The position numbers and the translations under genes were made by a program. From Polymyxa betae (taxonomy: Eukaryota > Endomyxa > Phytomyxea > Plasmodiophorida > Plasmodiophoridae): a DNA stretch of 54,533 nucleotides. This document shows positions 9,823 to 22,022 of this stretch, piece by piece. The stretch spans positions 1 through 54,533 of the forward strand of contig RBZT01000575.1 of assembly GCA_003693705.1 (NCBI GenBank). Reading direction: 5' to 3'. The notes beneath the pieces are model-generated. The model saw nothing but the letters and a program-made list of their open reading frames with translations. It was not told where the DNA came from and did not search any database. Position 1 is the stretch's first letter; each line of letters begins with the position of its first letter.

Positions 9823-12800
9823 ATGACTGGATCTAAAATTCGAAGCCGCCCTCCATCTGTGGGCGGCTTCGACGATTTTGGATTTGAGCTGAAAGCGATC
9901 GGGATGCTGGAGGAGCGTTCACCGCACGACCATGTTGAACCCGCCCTTCCTCCTGCTCATGATAAACGACATTCCGAACGGCATTCACGCCAGCCTTCAA
10001 TGCTGCCTGTTCCTATATTAGCACCGCCTACACCCAAAGTACCTCGGTTAGCAAAGCTTGGTCAACGGATTCGTGTATGCAATCTGGCGACTATCCTTGT
10101 AGAATCTGATCTTTGCCTTAGATGGGGCTGCGTTTTATCGACATTGCTCGATCGCCGGGTCCTCGTACAGCGCCGCTTTCGAAAACAGCATCAGCTCCTG
10201 CGTTCGCCGGGTTTTGGGATTTAAAACCGCAATCTGCGCCAACGCGGCGAAAGTTAAATCAGTTTATCTTCGAGGAGGCTCGTGATATCTCAGTGGTTGT
10301 CGATGGTGAAGATACAGCTAACGCTCGTTATTCATTTCTGATTGGACTTTAGGCGATGAAGTCGTGACTGAGTACAAAGACCAGGCCGATGTCAACATGT
10401 ACACCACTGCTGCTCTTCAAGTTCGTGAAAAGTTTCGCCACGATAAGCGCATCGACAGAATTGCTCGAGCATTTTGGGCAGCTTTCGCCCCAAATTTCGC
10501 TGAATCACGAGATGATCAGCGCATTCTCACCAAGCAAGTTTATGTGGATTATTTTATGCGGTTGCTCAAAGCCCTGTATCCTGCTGATGCGGTTCCTAAC
10601 ATCGAATCTGCACGGCAACTAGCATTTGAAGATTGGAAACGAGACGCTAAGAACGAAAGTCGACTTAATTTCCATGATTTCAAGACTTCTCTTTATGAGG
10701 TTGTCGATATCTGGACCCCGACCCTGAACATTGAAGATTACGTTCTGTTTATGAAGGTACCGCATCCTGTACATACCAATCTCATTTCTGAAGCTTTGCT
10801 TGAGCTCAGACACTATTCTGTCGAATGATGTATAAAGTCCAAAAAGCAGTACATGCACCTACAAACTTAAGAAATCGCACTCTACTGAGTGGCTCCCAAT
10901 CAGCATCTGTCAAGTTTCAGTTTAAAGCCTACTCGCAGGTCTCCAGCTCATGTCAATTCATTGACTTCTTTCCCGATGAAATTCGACGATCGTCATCGCT
11001 TGAAACGAACTCCCAATCTGGCAGCGGTGCCGAAACCAGTGGGACCAGCAAGGTAATCAAATGAATGATCCCAATTAGCGATAGTCATTTCGTGTTTAGA
11101 ATGCCAGAGCATCAGTTTCTCGCAAGACGCTGCTAACCAGAAATGATCGCCAACAGGTCCGGTTGTAACTTTCTCGAATCAGGTTGCAATAATTTCTATC
11201 CAGGCGCTTTACGCACCACGTAGCTCGTCAATATCCAACCAGGTCAAACAGACTCAGGAGCAATTGCAAAACCAAACGTTTCGAATGGATGGCGCAGATA
11301 ATCCATCAAGCAATGCCTCGAATCGTTACGGTGCCAAGAGACCATCTCTAAGTAACGCCTTTAAAATTGTCATATTTTAATCTAAATGTCATTAGCACCT
11401 GACTTCGGAGCAGCTAAAGTAAGCAGTTCCGTTCCCCCGTCACTAATGGAGAACATTTTTAACCAGCCGTCATCAATGCCAAGTCATCTGGAAGAAGCCG
11501 TCACTCTTCGTGATATGTCACTGACCCAAAAAGTACAATTTATCAGTTTAAAAGATAAGCAAATGAGCCCTAAAAGGCATTCGCTCAAATCCAAGTCCAA
11601 AACCTCAAGACGACAAAAAGCTCGCAGTAACGATAAAAACTTCGACGGCAATTCTCAACTTTTGAATGGATGGAGTGAGCAATTGCTTTCAGAGCCGGGG
11701 CTTTTCGCAGATGACCTACTACATGGTTTTGTTGCACCCCAATTCGCCGAAGAGGAGTCTGATTTTCGACGAGTATTTGCTCATGGTGCTTTCGATTCCA
11801 GTCTCGGTGAAGTATCTCATCAGCATTCTCGAACACCGATTACTCCTTCCACACCAAGACAGATTACCAATGATGCAGCTCCTATTTCGGTCTCGGTAGA
11901 CAATGGCAAGTTCCTGCCGACAACTTCTTCCACGCCCAAGCAATCCAGCAATGATGCTGTTTCTACTGAGCCTGAAGTTATCGGAATTATGACAGAAAAG
12001 GACCTGTTTAGTGGTGGGGCCTCTATCCAAGACGGCACGTTCAGCGATCCTGTTTCCATTAATGACATTCCCGCTGCTGAGATGTTGTTCAATATCGCTG
12101 CTGTTGAGCTCAGCAATCCGGCCAGCAATCCCCTTTCAGATTATCGCAACTCGAACTGCGATATTGGTTCTAAGGCTGACGAATCGGTTGCTTGTTCTGC
12201 CTCTGAGCTAAATGAACCAATTAACAACATTGCTGCTAAATTAGATGAGCCTATCAGCAGTTTCGCTCTTGAGTTAGAAAAACTGCCGAGCAGTTCTAAT
12301 GCAACTCCTGCACAGTCGCTGTCAACAGCTTGCCATGGGGGGATTATCTCTTTATCAGACAAAAGCGCTTCTGTTTCGGCCACTGCATTTGAAGGCAGTT
12401 TTCTATCTAAATCCGATCCACTTTCTGTGGATGCAACTCACAAGAAATCACTGCTGGATTCTATAGCTGTTATGGTAGCACCGGAATCTCCATCTGCTAC
12501 CAGATCTGAAACAAGCAACGCTGTTGGTCTTCCAGAAACTATATTAATGGACTCTCCAGACTTTGTAGTAGCTGTAGCTGACAATGAGCCTTCTGCTTCT
12601 AATAGCGTAATCAGCAACAATGAAGTCCAGGATGCTGTAACTACTGTCATTGCAGTTGATAAAGACGAGAATTATCGTCAACTCAATACTACTATGAAAA
12701 TCAGCGACTCAATCAACAACAATGAAGCCCATGGTGCTGCTACTGCTGCTGTTGCCATTGGCATAGGCGACAAAGGTATTCAACAGAATACTGATATGGA

Positions 12801-14719
12801 AATCAGCAATGGTTACATCCCGTTTTGCGCTAGTTCCGATTCTAAGTGGGAATCGAGTTTGATCACTGCTTTTACTGGTGACATGCTTGATCATTCTTCT
12901 AAAGATCAGCATGACATTCAGAATCCAGCAGATTCAGTTTCCTTAAATCCAATTACCTCTGCAATTGCTGGAGCTTCTGTTCGGGTTAAAAGTCGCCCTT
13001 TGTCTGCAAGCTATGCAATCCAGCTACCTCAGAAACCACCAAGAATGGTTCGGCGACGTGCAAACAGCGCTCGACGGACTCGTGGATGTGATTCTTACTT
13101 GAAGGCGATTGTTGAGGGTTCTGAGCAGCCTGTTGATCTCTTAGAAAAATCAGGGGAAGCTAATACAGCAGATGCAGATCTTGAAGTCGTATGTATGCCG
13201 CCGCATGTCCAAGATTCATTGTCCCAAAAACCAAGCCTTCGCGATTTTAAGAAAGCTTCTTCATCTTGTGAATCAATCCGAAATACAAGCGATATACGAA
13301 GCAAGTCCCTTCAGACTCAAACGAATTCTTCTAACGTATCCTTAACCTCCAACATATCAAAATATCATGATTTTGGCGGCAGCTCGGAACAGCTGTTGCC
13401 GGAATCCTTGCTCAATGACGACAACGACGATAACCAAGAGGGCACAAACTATCTGCGACCTGACAGTGATGAAATTGACAGTCGCGCCCTGGAAGTTGCA
13501 TTTCAGGACTTGAGCCGTAATTCCTCTTCCAACGTCATTCGAGAATCTGAACGCTTGAATATCATGCGAGAATCAGAACGCTCGAACCCTGAGCCTCTGA
13601 AATTGGACTTTAGCAGTCTTGTCACCCCTCATTCTGGCGATAACTTGACTGAACGTCGATCTTTCCGTCTGCATCAGTCTAGAGAAGCATTACGACAGTC
13701 CCGATTCAAACGAGTTCTTTACCAGCCTTTGAAGCGAAAGGAAGACAGAAATTTCGTCGTCATTAAACCGTTGACCAATGCGACTTCTTCCATTGTTGCA
13801 GCACGTTCTGCAGCTTCTCCTGAAGCACCCACCTTGAGTCCCAAAGATGCTGACACTGCTGAGGATGGGCAAACAAAACCTGCAGTATCTTCATCCTCAA
13901 TTCAGCGTCGGCGTCATCGGTTGATGCCTCAAGTCATCATAACACCGCGAGCTCCTTTTTTGCTTAATTCTGAGGACATCGTGATCGAAAGGCACATCTC
14001 TGATTCACTCCATCCATCGCCTATTACGCGAATCACTATCCTTCCTATACAACAAGAAGAGCCAGAACAAAATGTCATGGAAACACCAAAGTTTACATTG
14101 GGCGATCTACCTATGTTGACTATCTTGAAACTGACGACGGCGTCACGATTGATGGACTCTCCCACAACTTCTCTTGAAATTGGAAATACGGCCTTGGGAA
14201 ATGACAGTGCAGGCGGTGAAACTGTTAGGATTTCTGATCAAGAACATTGTGAAATGAGGAGGTTTTCTGTCAAAGAAGGCAATTTGGAAAATTGCCTGCA
14301 GACCTTGGGAATGACCCAAAAAACGGCCTCACGCTGTGAGGGAGGTACGATTTATGTCCCAATGAAGAAGGAAACCCCTTTATTGGTAAGCTCAAATGCG
14401 TTATGTCAATAATAGTTGATTTTTTGCACAGATAACATCGTCAGAACCTAAGGTGTCAGCTCGAGATAATTCCCATCATGGTCAAGTCCTTAGAAGAGCG
14501 TTAAGAAAAGGCACCCACATCTGCCGTCCTCTTTCAGCTCGCTCTCATAAACACAGGCAACCATGCGATCGTCGGATAGGGCGATCACCTGAATCATTAA
14601 CAACTCAGCCTGGATCGTCAGCGTCATTAGCATATCACGATATCGGCTGTGAACCTTGCCGCATAAGAACGTTGCCATCAAAGCGGCCAACGTCAGCAAA
14701 ACCTGAGCTGTGTACATAA
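9823..14719 (+). CDS. Long Ser/Ala-rich protein with an N-terminal helical module, unknown function
   Basis: Proposed exons are 9823-10074, 10122-10305, 10353-10819, 10921-11052, 11100-11156, 11204-11351, 11396-14385 and 14432-14719, giving about 1,505 residues. A helical module near residues 150-300 contains the pattern FEDWKRDAK followed by SLYEVVDIWTPTLNIEDYVLF. I recall similar W-K-x-D and DxWTxT patterns in uncharacterised protist and zoosporic-fungal proteins. The rest is disordered, rich in Ser, Ala and Asn. It has short near-repeats (two RESERLNIM-like units near 13550), an RPLSAS motif and a basic RRRANSARRTR patch of the kind seen in microtubule-associated proteins. The 10819/10921 junction is the weak point: two genes meeting near 10825 is the alternative. 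An AATAAA-like motif follows the TAA. No signal peptide or membrane span is seen. Confidence 0.55.
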
Positions 14720-15092
14720 CCTGTATCACCAAGACCTCATTAGTAATAAACAAGATATAATCGTATCATCATGGCAGTGAATGGATTGGAGCCAGAAGAG
14801 CACTGAGTTCTGGCCCCAGTTGATGAACAGCCAGCATCAGGCTAATCGACAGGACGTTAGCAGGCGTGCCTAGTGGGTTATGAGCCACGAACCAGGTGAA
14901 GTTAATACACTAAGTTGACAGACAACGTGACAACAGAACGAAGAAACCCTACGTGGGGTTTTTGGCACTGTCAAAAGCGATGTTTTCAACTTCTGTTTTG
15001 TTACCTCTGTAACGGTCAGAAGGAACCCCGACACGTCACGTCATGTCCCAAACCCTCGAGGCTGCCCTCACGACAATCATTTTCTATTTTCA
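14720..15092. other. Intergenic stretch upstream of the secreted-protein gene
   Basis: It contains a possible polyadenylation motif (GTAATAAAC near 14743) for the upstream gene and presumably the promoter of the next. No conserved element is recognised. A hydrophobic minus-strand frame overlaps the left edge (see rejected items). Confidence 0.4.
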
Positions 15093-16014
15093 ATGATCGC
15101 GGAAGTCGTTTTCATTGCCATTCTTGTGTCGGCCAGCATCGATGCCCGCATTGTCGACAGGTGAGATTTCAACCCTGTCGCAAAGCGCGCATGCTCATCT
15201 TGCTTGAGATAGCTCGAAGTTGACGCCTGATACGTTAGCCGCTTCCTGGAGCCGCTCAGGCAGAATGCCGCGAGCCCCGCCAAATCTGAATTCTACATCG
15301 CTTCAGGAAGCACTTAATGATGCACTTTCTACACTAGCTACAGACTCGTTTCATGTTAGGAAGATTGCTCAGACTTCACTTAATGGGGCGAAGCTTCCTC
15401 ATGTCGATAATCTCCATGCAATGATTAGACTAGTCAAACATATTGTAGAATGTGCGCTTGATGACCATCAAATGGTTACTATACAGACAAGCGAAGGCAA
15501 ACGACTGCAATTTGAAGGTCTAATAGGATTGGCTCCGCAATGGATTCGTCGCGCTATCGATAAAGATGCCCAAGAGTCAGTTAGTGCTTGTCTGGCAGCT
15601 CGAGCTACAATTTTCAAAACACCACCCATCTCCTTAAGAGGATCAGCTTTAGCAGTTTATGCCGACGAGAAGGAAGAGGAGCTGTACTCATCACTTGAAG
15701 GGCTGTTCTGGGGAAATATGTTTGCTGAGGACGATGCAGCTCTGATGTCATGTTGGTCACCTGAAACTGCTGTCGCCTGGCGTCAGGCTCGGGTTTGCGC
15801 AACCGGGGATCCAGTCAGCATCGGACACTTAACATGTGGCATGATGAGGCATCTCGGACCGTGTAAGCGAATTTGTCGAGGTGGTCCAGAATCTGACGAA
15901 CCGTGGTCTATTCGCAGTTGTGAAGGCAATATTCATGTTGTGGCTGTTTATCTACGAAATGATGCTTCAGCAAAAAGTTTTACGGATCTCCAAACTCCCT
16001 CAAAAAAATACTGA
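15093..16014 (+). CDS. Secreted protein of a bacterial-type uncharacterised family, possible horizontal acquisition
   Basis: Exon 1 (15093-15160) encodes a signal peptide, MIAEVVFIAILVSASIDA, and ends at a GTGAGA donor. A 52-nt intron leads in phase into exon 2 (15213-16014), which holds the whole conserved part, for about 289 residues. The core reads LVKHIVECAL, FEGLIGLAPQW, ESVSACLAAR, PISLRG, then EGLFWGNMF and CSPE-like spacing, and a late Cys cluster (CGMM...CKRIC). I recall this order (CAL...GALGLAPQW...WVSACLLAR...ISLRG...EGAFFGNLF) from hypothetical lipoproteins of myxobacteria and planctomycetes. The function is unknown. The eukaryotic copy has its signal peptide on a separate exon, which suggests adaptation after transfer. 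The six or more Cys outside the leader suit disulphides in a secreted protein. Confidence 0.65.
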
Positions 16015-16738
16015 AAGTATCTTGCCTTTCGATTTTGATTTAATAAATGGGATTCATTGCAGCTCAGCTATCTAAATTGAATCCGGAATCAGTCAGGCTG
16101 CAGCAATCATCCATCTAATACCGCCGAAGCAATACTTCAAAAGAGATCAAGCTACAGCCCTTAATGACAACCCAGTATAATTTTGTTCATCATCACTGCA
16201 ATATCGTATGTTATGCTATTACAGTCTAGGTTTAACAAAGACTGAATATGACCCCGATGCACGAGCAACACATATACCGGGCTGCGCAATAAACGTAATT
16301 ATGGGACCTTTTCTGATAATGCAATGCCTGCCAATAAGAAAGTCCGGAAGAAGACAATTCGCTCAAACCTGATGCAGCATGCATATTTCGCTTGATGCTT
16401 TTACATTTCACAATACAGAAAAAAAATGAATTTGTCGAAGCTGTGTACATTGAGCTTAATCAGTTTGAAAATGTTCGTAACCTCTGATGTCTTTGTTAGT
16501 GCACATTTAAAGGCATTCACTGATCCTGCTACAGTGCTACTTACATTAGAAGGATGATTGGCCCCGGATCAAACTCAACTGACATCAAACAGCGAATGAC
16601 CTTTCGCTTGTATTGTTACTTTTGTTGCGTAGATTGATAGTGAGACTGCGCCTTTCCTTTATTTAGATTCTCCACAAACCTACTTTATGAATCTCTGACG
16701 TTTTTGCCTGTGACCACTCATCTAGACCGATTTCAATC
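16015..16738. other. Intergenic stretch, no supported gene
   Basis: About 720 bp with only short frames on both strands. It should include the 3' end of the secreted-protein gene and the promoter of the MARCH6 gene. Nothing else is recognised. Confidence 0.5.
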
Positions 16739-19674
16739 ATGGAAGACGACGATCAAGTCCTAGACAATATCGTCGAATGCCGAGTTTGTCGCGGCCCGCC
16801 CAATGACGCTGAACCGCTGTATAGCCCCTGTAAATGTCGCGGCTCGATCAAGTGGGTGCATCAGGCTTGCCTACAGGATTGGCTTCAGCATCGCGGCCGC
16901 TCAGATGCGCTTTGTGAACTGTGTAAACATTCGTTTACATTCGCTCCAATCTATGCCCCGGATGCTCCTGCTGAAATTCCAACACATCAGATAATTGCTG
17001 ATTTGTTCAGGAGGATGATATGCGTCTTGCCCTTAATGGTTCGATTTGTTCTGGTGACAAACGCCTGGATTGTCCTAGTACCTCTGCTAACTCGAACAAT
17101 GCTACGAGCTTGCGTCCAAATTCAATCCAGCTGGCTATTGCATCCTAGACAGTTTCTTACAATTCTGCCTCCGAATCCTGCAGCCTTTATGAACGATTTT
17201 CAATCGGGAATTTTGCTTTGTTCGGTGATATTCGTGGCGTTCGCTGTGGTCGTTGTCCTGCGAGAGCTGGTCCCGACAGAAAGAAACCGGGTTGAGCCGA
17301 CTGTAATGATCCAAGAGGTCGATGCCATCGTACCAGCCCAAGCTGCTGAACCCCAATTAGCACCGGAACCTATTTTCGATCCCGATCCTCTTGTTTTCAT
17401 TGATGACATGCCGTTATCTCAATGGCTAGGTTTTTCTGGCCATTGGACAATTTTCGTGACACACTTTTGCTCTGTCTTGCTTTGTAAGTGTTTTTATCAC
17501 AGTTTTTCTCATTTTTCTTATGGTCCTTGCAGGTAATTTCTCGGTATTAATTGGCACCGTATTTATTCCACTTCGAGTTGGGCGATTTTTTCTAGAGCAC
17601 GTTTTTCGTGATACCCCAGGAGCGCTAATATTCCGCTCTCTGGACGCTGCCGATCTACTGCACCATAAACTTGCCGCTCGAAATTTTGTCTCAGAAACGA
17701 CGCGAAACTGGATAGCGGAATCGTTAGCATCGAGTTCAGATCTTGAGGATTGCGCTACAATCGCCATCGGTATGGCCTACATCGCCTCAATGATCTCCTT
17801 TGCTCTTATAGCTGCATCGACCTGGGGCAATCCCTGGACTGCATCGTTCGCTCGGTCGCTTCGTACTGCTCTCTATCAAATTGCGGTCTGCATCAAAGTT
17901 GCTTCGTTTCTAACAATTGAGCTCGTATTATGCCCGATTGTGTTCGGCATGGCTATCGATGCACTGACATTAGATATCCGTCAGACATCGTTCGAGATAC
18001 GTTATTCTGCCTTCATATCGAGTCCAATTCTATCCACTCTCTTATACTGGATCACTGGAATCGCTCTTTTCCTCCAGCTATCACTGTTTGCATCGACTCT
18101 TCGTCAAATCCTTCGTCGAGATGTCTATTTGATGCTATTTCGAGACGTATGTAACTTTTTACTTCACTGCTTGTTGCTGCTGATTTGCATTGTGTCTAGC
18201 CAGAAGATCCCGATTTTCATCCGATCCAGGAGCTCATCAATCGACCGATTCCTCGTCTCATGCGAAACCTTGTCGCATCCATTATTGTCTATATGGTCCT
18301 GTTGGTCCTATTTTTGCACGTCCCTTCACGGATGGCACTCAAATCTATTCCAACGTTGGCACCTCTCAACCTTCGTTTCTCCGATGCTACAGAGTACATG
18401 TTTGATCTCTGTTTTGCCATCGGTTTTTGGATTGCTTATATTTCGTGTAGCCGTATGCCAGCCGACTTGGTGTTCCTGCATTTCTGCCTCCCATTTGCTA
18501 TCGAGAGGATACAAATGGGAAGATGGCATGTTAGAGTGCTTGATGTCTGGTTCAAAGGCGTTTGTCGGCTGTTGTCCATAACGGATGCTCTGCTGCCTTC
18601 ATCGTCGTCTCAGCGTGCTCCGAATCCACCTCACATGGCACTCCGAGTCTTCGCTTTGTTAGTACTTGGTTGGGTTTCGTATCTTTGTGTAGCCTCCTTT
18701 ATTGTTGTTCTGCCTCTGATCATCGGGCGAATCATTCTATCCGCTGTCACATATCACGATGTATACGCGTATCTTGTTGGTAATATCGGTTGCGAGAAGT
18801 AGTTGTAACGGCTTGTGAAATGTGTTTTTAGGATGCAATTTCTTTCTTGTAATGGGGTGGGGCATCGAACAGACATTTGGGATTGTGCTCCGTCGAGATC
18901 TTGGCCGATTTGCTGCTTTCTTTAACAAATGGGCGTACTTTGTAATGCGTTATCAAAGTTTTTACATTGTTGGTCAATTGATCGTAGGGTGCCAAGTGCC
19001 TTTGTATCTGTTTCGGTGGAGGCATTCTGCTTCCGTTGCTGGTTGGAATGCTATTTGACTTTGTCATTATCGTTCCTCTAAGGGTTCCAGTCAATGAAAG
19101 TGCTATTATCTTTCTCGGTAATTCATGTGCGTACTCTTTTACTGTCTGGTAGCTCAGCTCAGTTTAGCTCAAGACTGGACGATGGGACTAGTTGCTCTGA
19201 AGATTTGCTCGAGGCTTTTACATATAGGCTTGATCCCATCTGCTCACTGGAGACAGAAGATTGAGCGGTTGGAACAAATGGGTGTGCACGGTCTTGATGT
19301 TAGATTCGTGCTGGCCGAGATTGTTTGGCCTTTGATCTTCACAGTTGGCGCTCATTTGGGTAATCCGGACTCTTCCTTATTGGGGTTCATTTTAAATCTT
19401 TGCAGCATTACCGTATACAGTATCTAGGGGCATCTATCCTCTCTTTGATAGCAACATTCAAAATCAGGAAGCGGTTTTCCGGTCCAGTTTTGCTGTATTT
19501 GTTGTCTCCAGGCTGATTCTGTTTTCGTTCCGGCTGTTAACACAATGGTATGCTGATTTCCAGAAAGCTGTCTTCAACGATCGGTATCTAGTTGGGTGAG
19601 TTTAAGTTTTGCAGTTCTTGCATTTTAACGTTATCTCATATCTGTTTAGACGACGGCTCATTAACCATGAATAA
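16739..19674 (+). CDS. MARCH6: ER-associated E3 ubiquitin ligase, Doa10/MARCH6 (TEB4) type
   Basis: Eight exons (16739-17483, 17533-18146, 18200-18779, 18832-18941, 18988-19117, 19168-19359, 19406-19595, 19650-19674) splice in phase to 861 residues, close to the animal protein. An N-terminal RING-CH (C4HC3) finger is complete: C14, C17, C31, C33, H41, C44, C59, C62. Many hydrophobic segments follow. The TEB4 signature is clear: FRDPEDPDFHPIQELI, then LLVGMLFDFVIIVPLRVP, then FLAQDWTMG. The C terminus NDRYLVGRRLINHE matches the conserved DDRYLIGRRL end. Doa10 marks misfolded ER membrane and lumenal proteins and sterol enzymes for degradation. Introns are 45-54 nt. The long intron-free second and third exons carry the central membrane bundle. 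Confidence 0.93.
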
Positions 19675-20020
19675 TCTCATATCTATTAGGCTTAATAAAT
19701 ATCTACAACATCGTTTTTAAACGGTTTCAATCGCTGCATATATTTTTTTTTTTTATTAAGATGGGACCAATTTAGAGTATTATTCGGACAAGAACTTGTT
19801 TTCTGGAGTCAGCTTCTTTTAAATAGGAAATAATTAGTGTGATCGGAATGCTTCGAATGGTCAATTGGATCATTCTACAGTAGTTCAGTCGTTTGGGTTC
19901 CAATGGTCCGCCGAATCTGATTTCACAAACTGCTTCAAGTTTGCCATGTCAATTTAAGAGAGTTGAGTCGTCTACCAGTATGCATCGATCTTTCTAGTCT
20001 TCAAAAAGCATTTTGTTAAG
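19675..20020. other. Intergenic stretch with a T-rich tract
   Basis: It includes a run of more than ten T near 19743-19757 and otherwise ordinary sequence. It separates two genes on the same strand. No RNA gene or promoter motif can be named. Confidence 0.45.
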
Positions 20021-22022
20021 ATGACTATCGAACGAGATCGGATAAACCATGAACAAAAATGTGGTCGATCTATCTCCGATCTGAATGGTCAACCATTCAT
20101 ATTCATCAAAATGATTGGATCATTGAATATGCATTATGAGGACAAGGTCGTGCTTGTCCTGCAGTCTGCTATTGACAAATTTATTGAAAGTGATAAGCGA
20201 TTAACAGAAGAGGTTCGGGTTGCACTCGTAACCAAACTCTGGTTTGATCACCTTAAAGAGGTGGTTTCCCAAGCGATTCAATACTCGCATTATAATCGGC
20301 CTTCCTGGCTATTTAATTTTGGCAAATTTGCACCGGTTTACACACATTATGATGAAAGCTTAGAAAATGCTTTACAATCCCTTGATGAGGTTCTTCTAAC
20401 GGAGCTGACCAATTTGCCAATGACCGATCTCCCCTTTGCAAGCCCATTTGTTGCGATCAGTACAATGTTTTTGCAATCGGGAATTGCTATGTTTTTGCTT
20501 GGGAAGAGACTGGCCAGAGCCCGAAAATCAGAAATTCAGGCAAGCAAAAAGTTCAGCGAAGAGTTCCTTTCGAATAAGATGAAAGAATACAAAGCATCCT
20601 GGTCAACCTTTGAAAAATCGGCGATATTATGGCTCGAAACAGGACTCCTTACTGCCGTCAAAGCAAGCATACTAGAACACTACCAAGTCTGGATACGAGC
20701 AAGTAAGGATTTCTCAGGATGTTCTATGTCATGGTAATTAATATCAGGCTCTCAGTGTTATCCCATAAAAGTGATGTGCTTGAAAAAGAGAAAACGGAAA
20801 TAGAGAAGACGGTCCAAACCATGAAACAGGAGCAATCCAAAATAACCAAAGAGCTCAGTACTGCGACACGAGAACGGCACGAAGCGCAAACCAGACTAAA
20901 TGCTCTTTCGCATGAAAACCAGAATCTACAAACGCGCCTGCATGAAAGTACTCAGAAAGCTGGGATCCAAAACAAACTTATCGACCAGATGAGACGCGAT
21001 CTAAAAAACTTAAACCACAAGAACAGCGACCTTGATCAAAATCTGAAATCATCTCGCTCCCTACTTGAGACGACAGTTGCAGAACATACTGATCGTGTGA
21101 TGTCATTGAAGACAGCAATGGATGAGCTTCAAGGAATGCTCGAAGCGTCCAACACCGAAAAAGAGCGCCTGCGAGCGTAAGTCAAGAGTTGTTTCGTTCG
21201 AAATCAGTAAATATGATGAATAGATCACTGCAACAAGCACTCGAGGTGAAGGCAAGAATTGAAGATTCCAGCGGGATTACAGAGTGCCAAAAGGATGAAC
21301 TTATTCCCAACCTTTATGATCTCGAAGCAGAAGCCCGTTCTTCGCATTCAATATTGGGACGACCCTTGGCTCAAGAGTTCGAGAGAGCAGGCCAGAAAGA
21401 TCCCGATGAAAGAGTCACCGAACTCTTACAGTATTGCTTCGATCATTTTAAGCGAAGATGGGAACAGCGTATTTTACACGCAGGAAAGCTTATATACAAG
21501 CGGGATCTTGCTGAATGCGAAGATATCAGGCGCCTGTTGCGATCGGAAATCTCGAATTCATCAAAGCACGCTCGAGAATGTCGCTATGATATTTTCGGTA
21601 GCAATGAGATCCCATTACTACGAAACAAGCGTCTCTCACATAATCCACGATGCGAACAACTGTTTGGGAAATCGATCACAAATTCGGCTGGACCTGCAGA
21701 AGGGAAGGTCAATTTCTGTTGCTGCGAGTTCGCCCATTTCTGCGCTTTGATGGCAATCAATGGTTTTGAGATTCTGTGTCTTCAAGTTGGCAACGTATCC
21801 GAAGATATCTTGCGGCATTTCGACATTATCAACGAGTTCCAACAGAATCAGGTTCAGCAAGGCTCTGGTGTCACATATAAAATGATTTGGCCCGCTATAA
21901 AGTTGCCGAGCTCAGGAGAGATCGTACGTGGAAAAGCTGAAAAGATCATTCAATCAGAAACAATGATGGACTGGGAGAAGCTCGATACAACCACTGGAAA
22001 GTCAATATCAATAACCAAATAA
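20021..22022 (+). CDS. Coiled-coil protein with Mieap (SPATA18)-like C-terminal domain
   Basis: Three exons (20021-20702, 20756-21176, 21224-22022) give 633 residues. Residues about 30-130 are helical, with a hydrophobic segment near 145-165 (STMFLQSGIAMFLLGKRL). The second exon is almost pure coiled coil: heptads rich in Leu, Lys, Glu and Gln from about residue 230 to 370. The C-terminal part carries a Cys-rich helix (NFCCCEFAHFCALMAIN) and ends with YKMIWPAIKLPSSGEIVRGK. The WPA...G...KG ending is the hallmark I remember for the Mieap C-terminal domain, which acts in mitochondrial quality control in animals. The domain call rests on this short motif plus the preceding helical region and is moderate. 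Both introns have strong GTAAGx donors. Confidence 0.6.

Noticed and set aside
10825..11064. Independent gene starting at ATG 10825
   Set aside because: It would overlap the previous stop by four bases. An intron from 10820 to 10920 joins the two parts in phase and was preferred, though not proved.
14490..14753. Hydrophobic minus-strand frame opposite the last exon of the long Ser-rich gene, with a similarly hydrophobic frame upstream
   Set aside because: Two consecutive TGA codons separate the parts, no phase-compatible intron joins them, and the plus-strand exon has good splice sites and a polyadenylation-like signal.
15077..15283. Minus-strand frame opposite the secreted protein's signal-peptide exon
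   Set aside because: It is a mirror of the plus-strand coding exons, with no motif of its own.
16232..16450. Short minus-strand Ser/Cys-rich frame
   Set aside because: It has 72 codons, no motif, no splice support and sits in an intergenic stretch.
21189..21223. Independent start codon for the third part of the Mieap-like gene
   Set aside because: A strong GTAAGT donor at 21177 and an acceptor at 21223 join it in phase to the coiled-coil exon.
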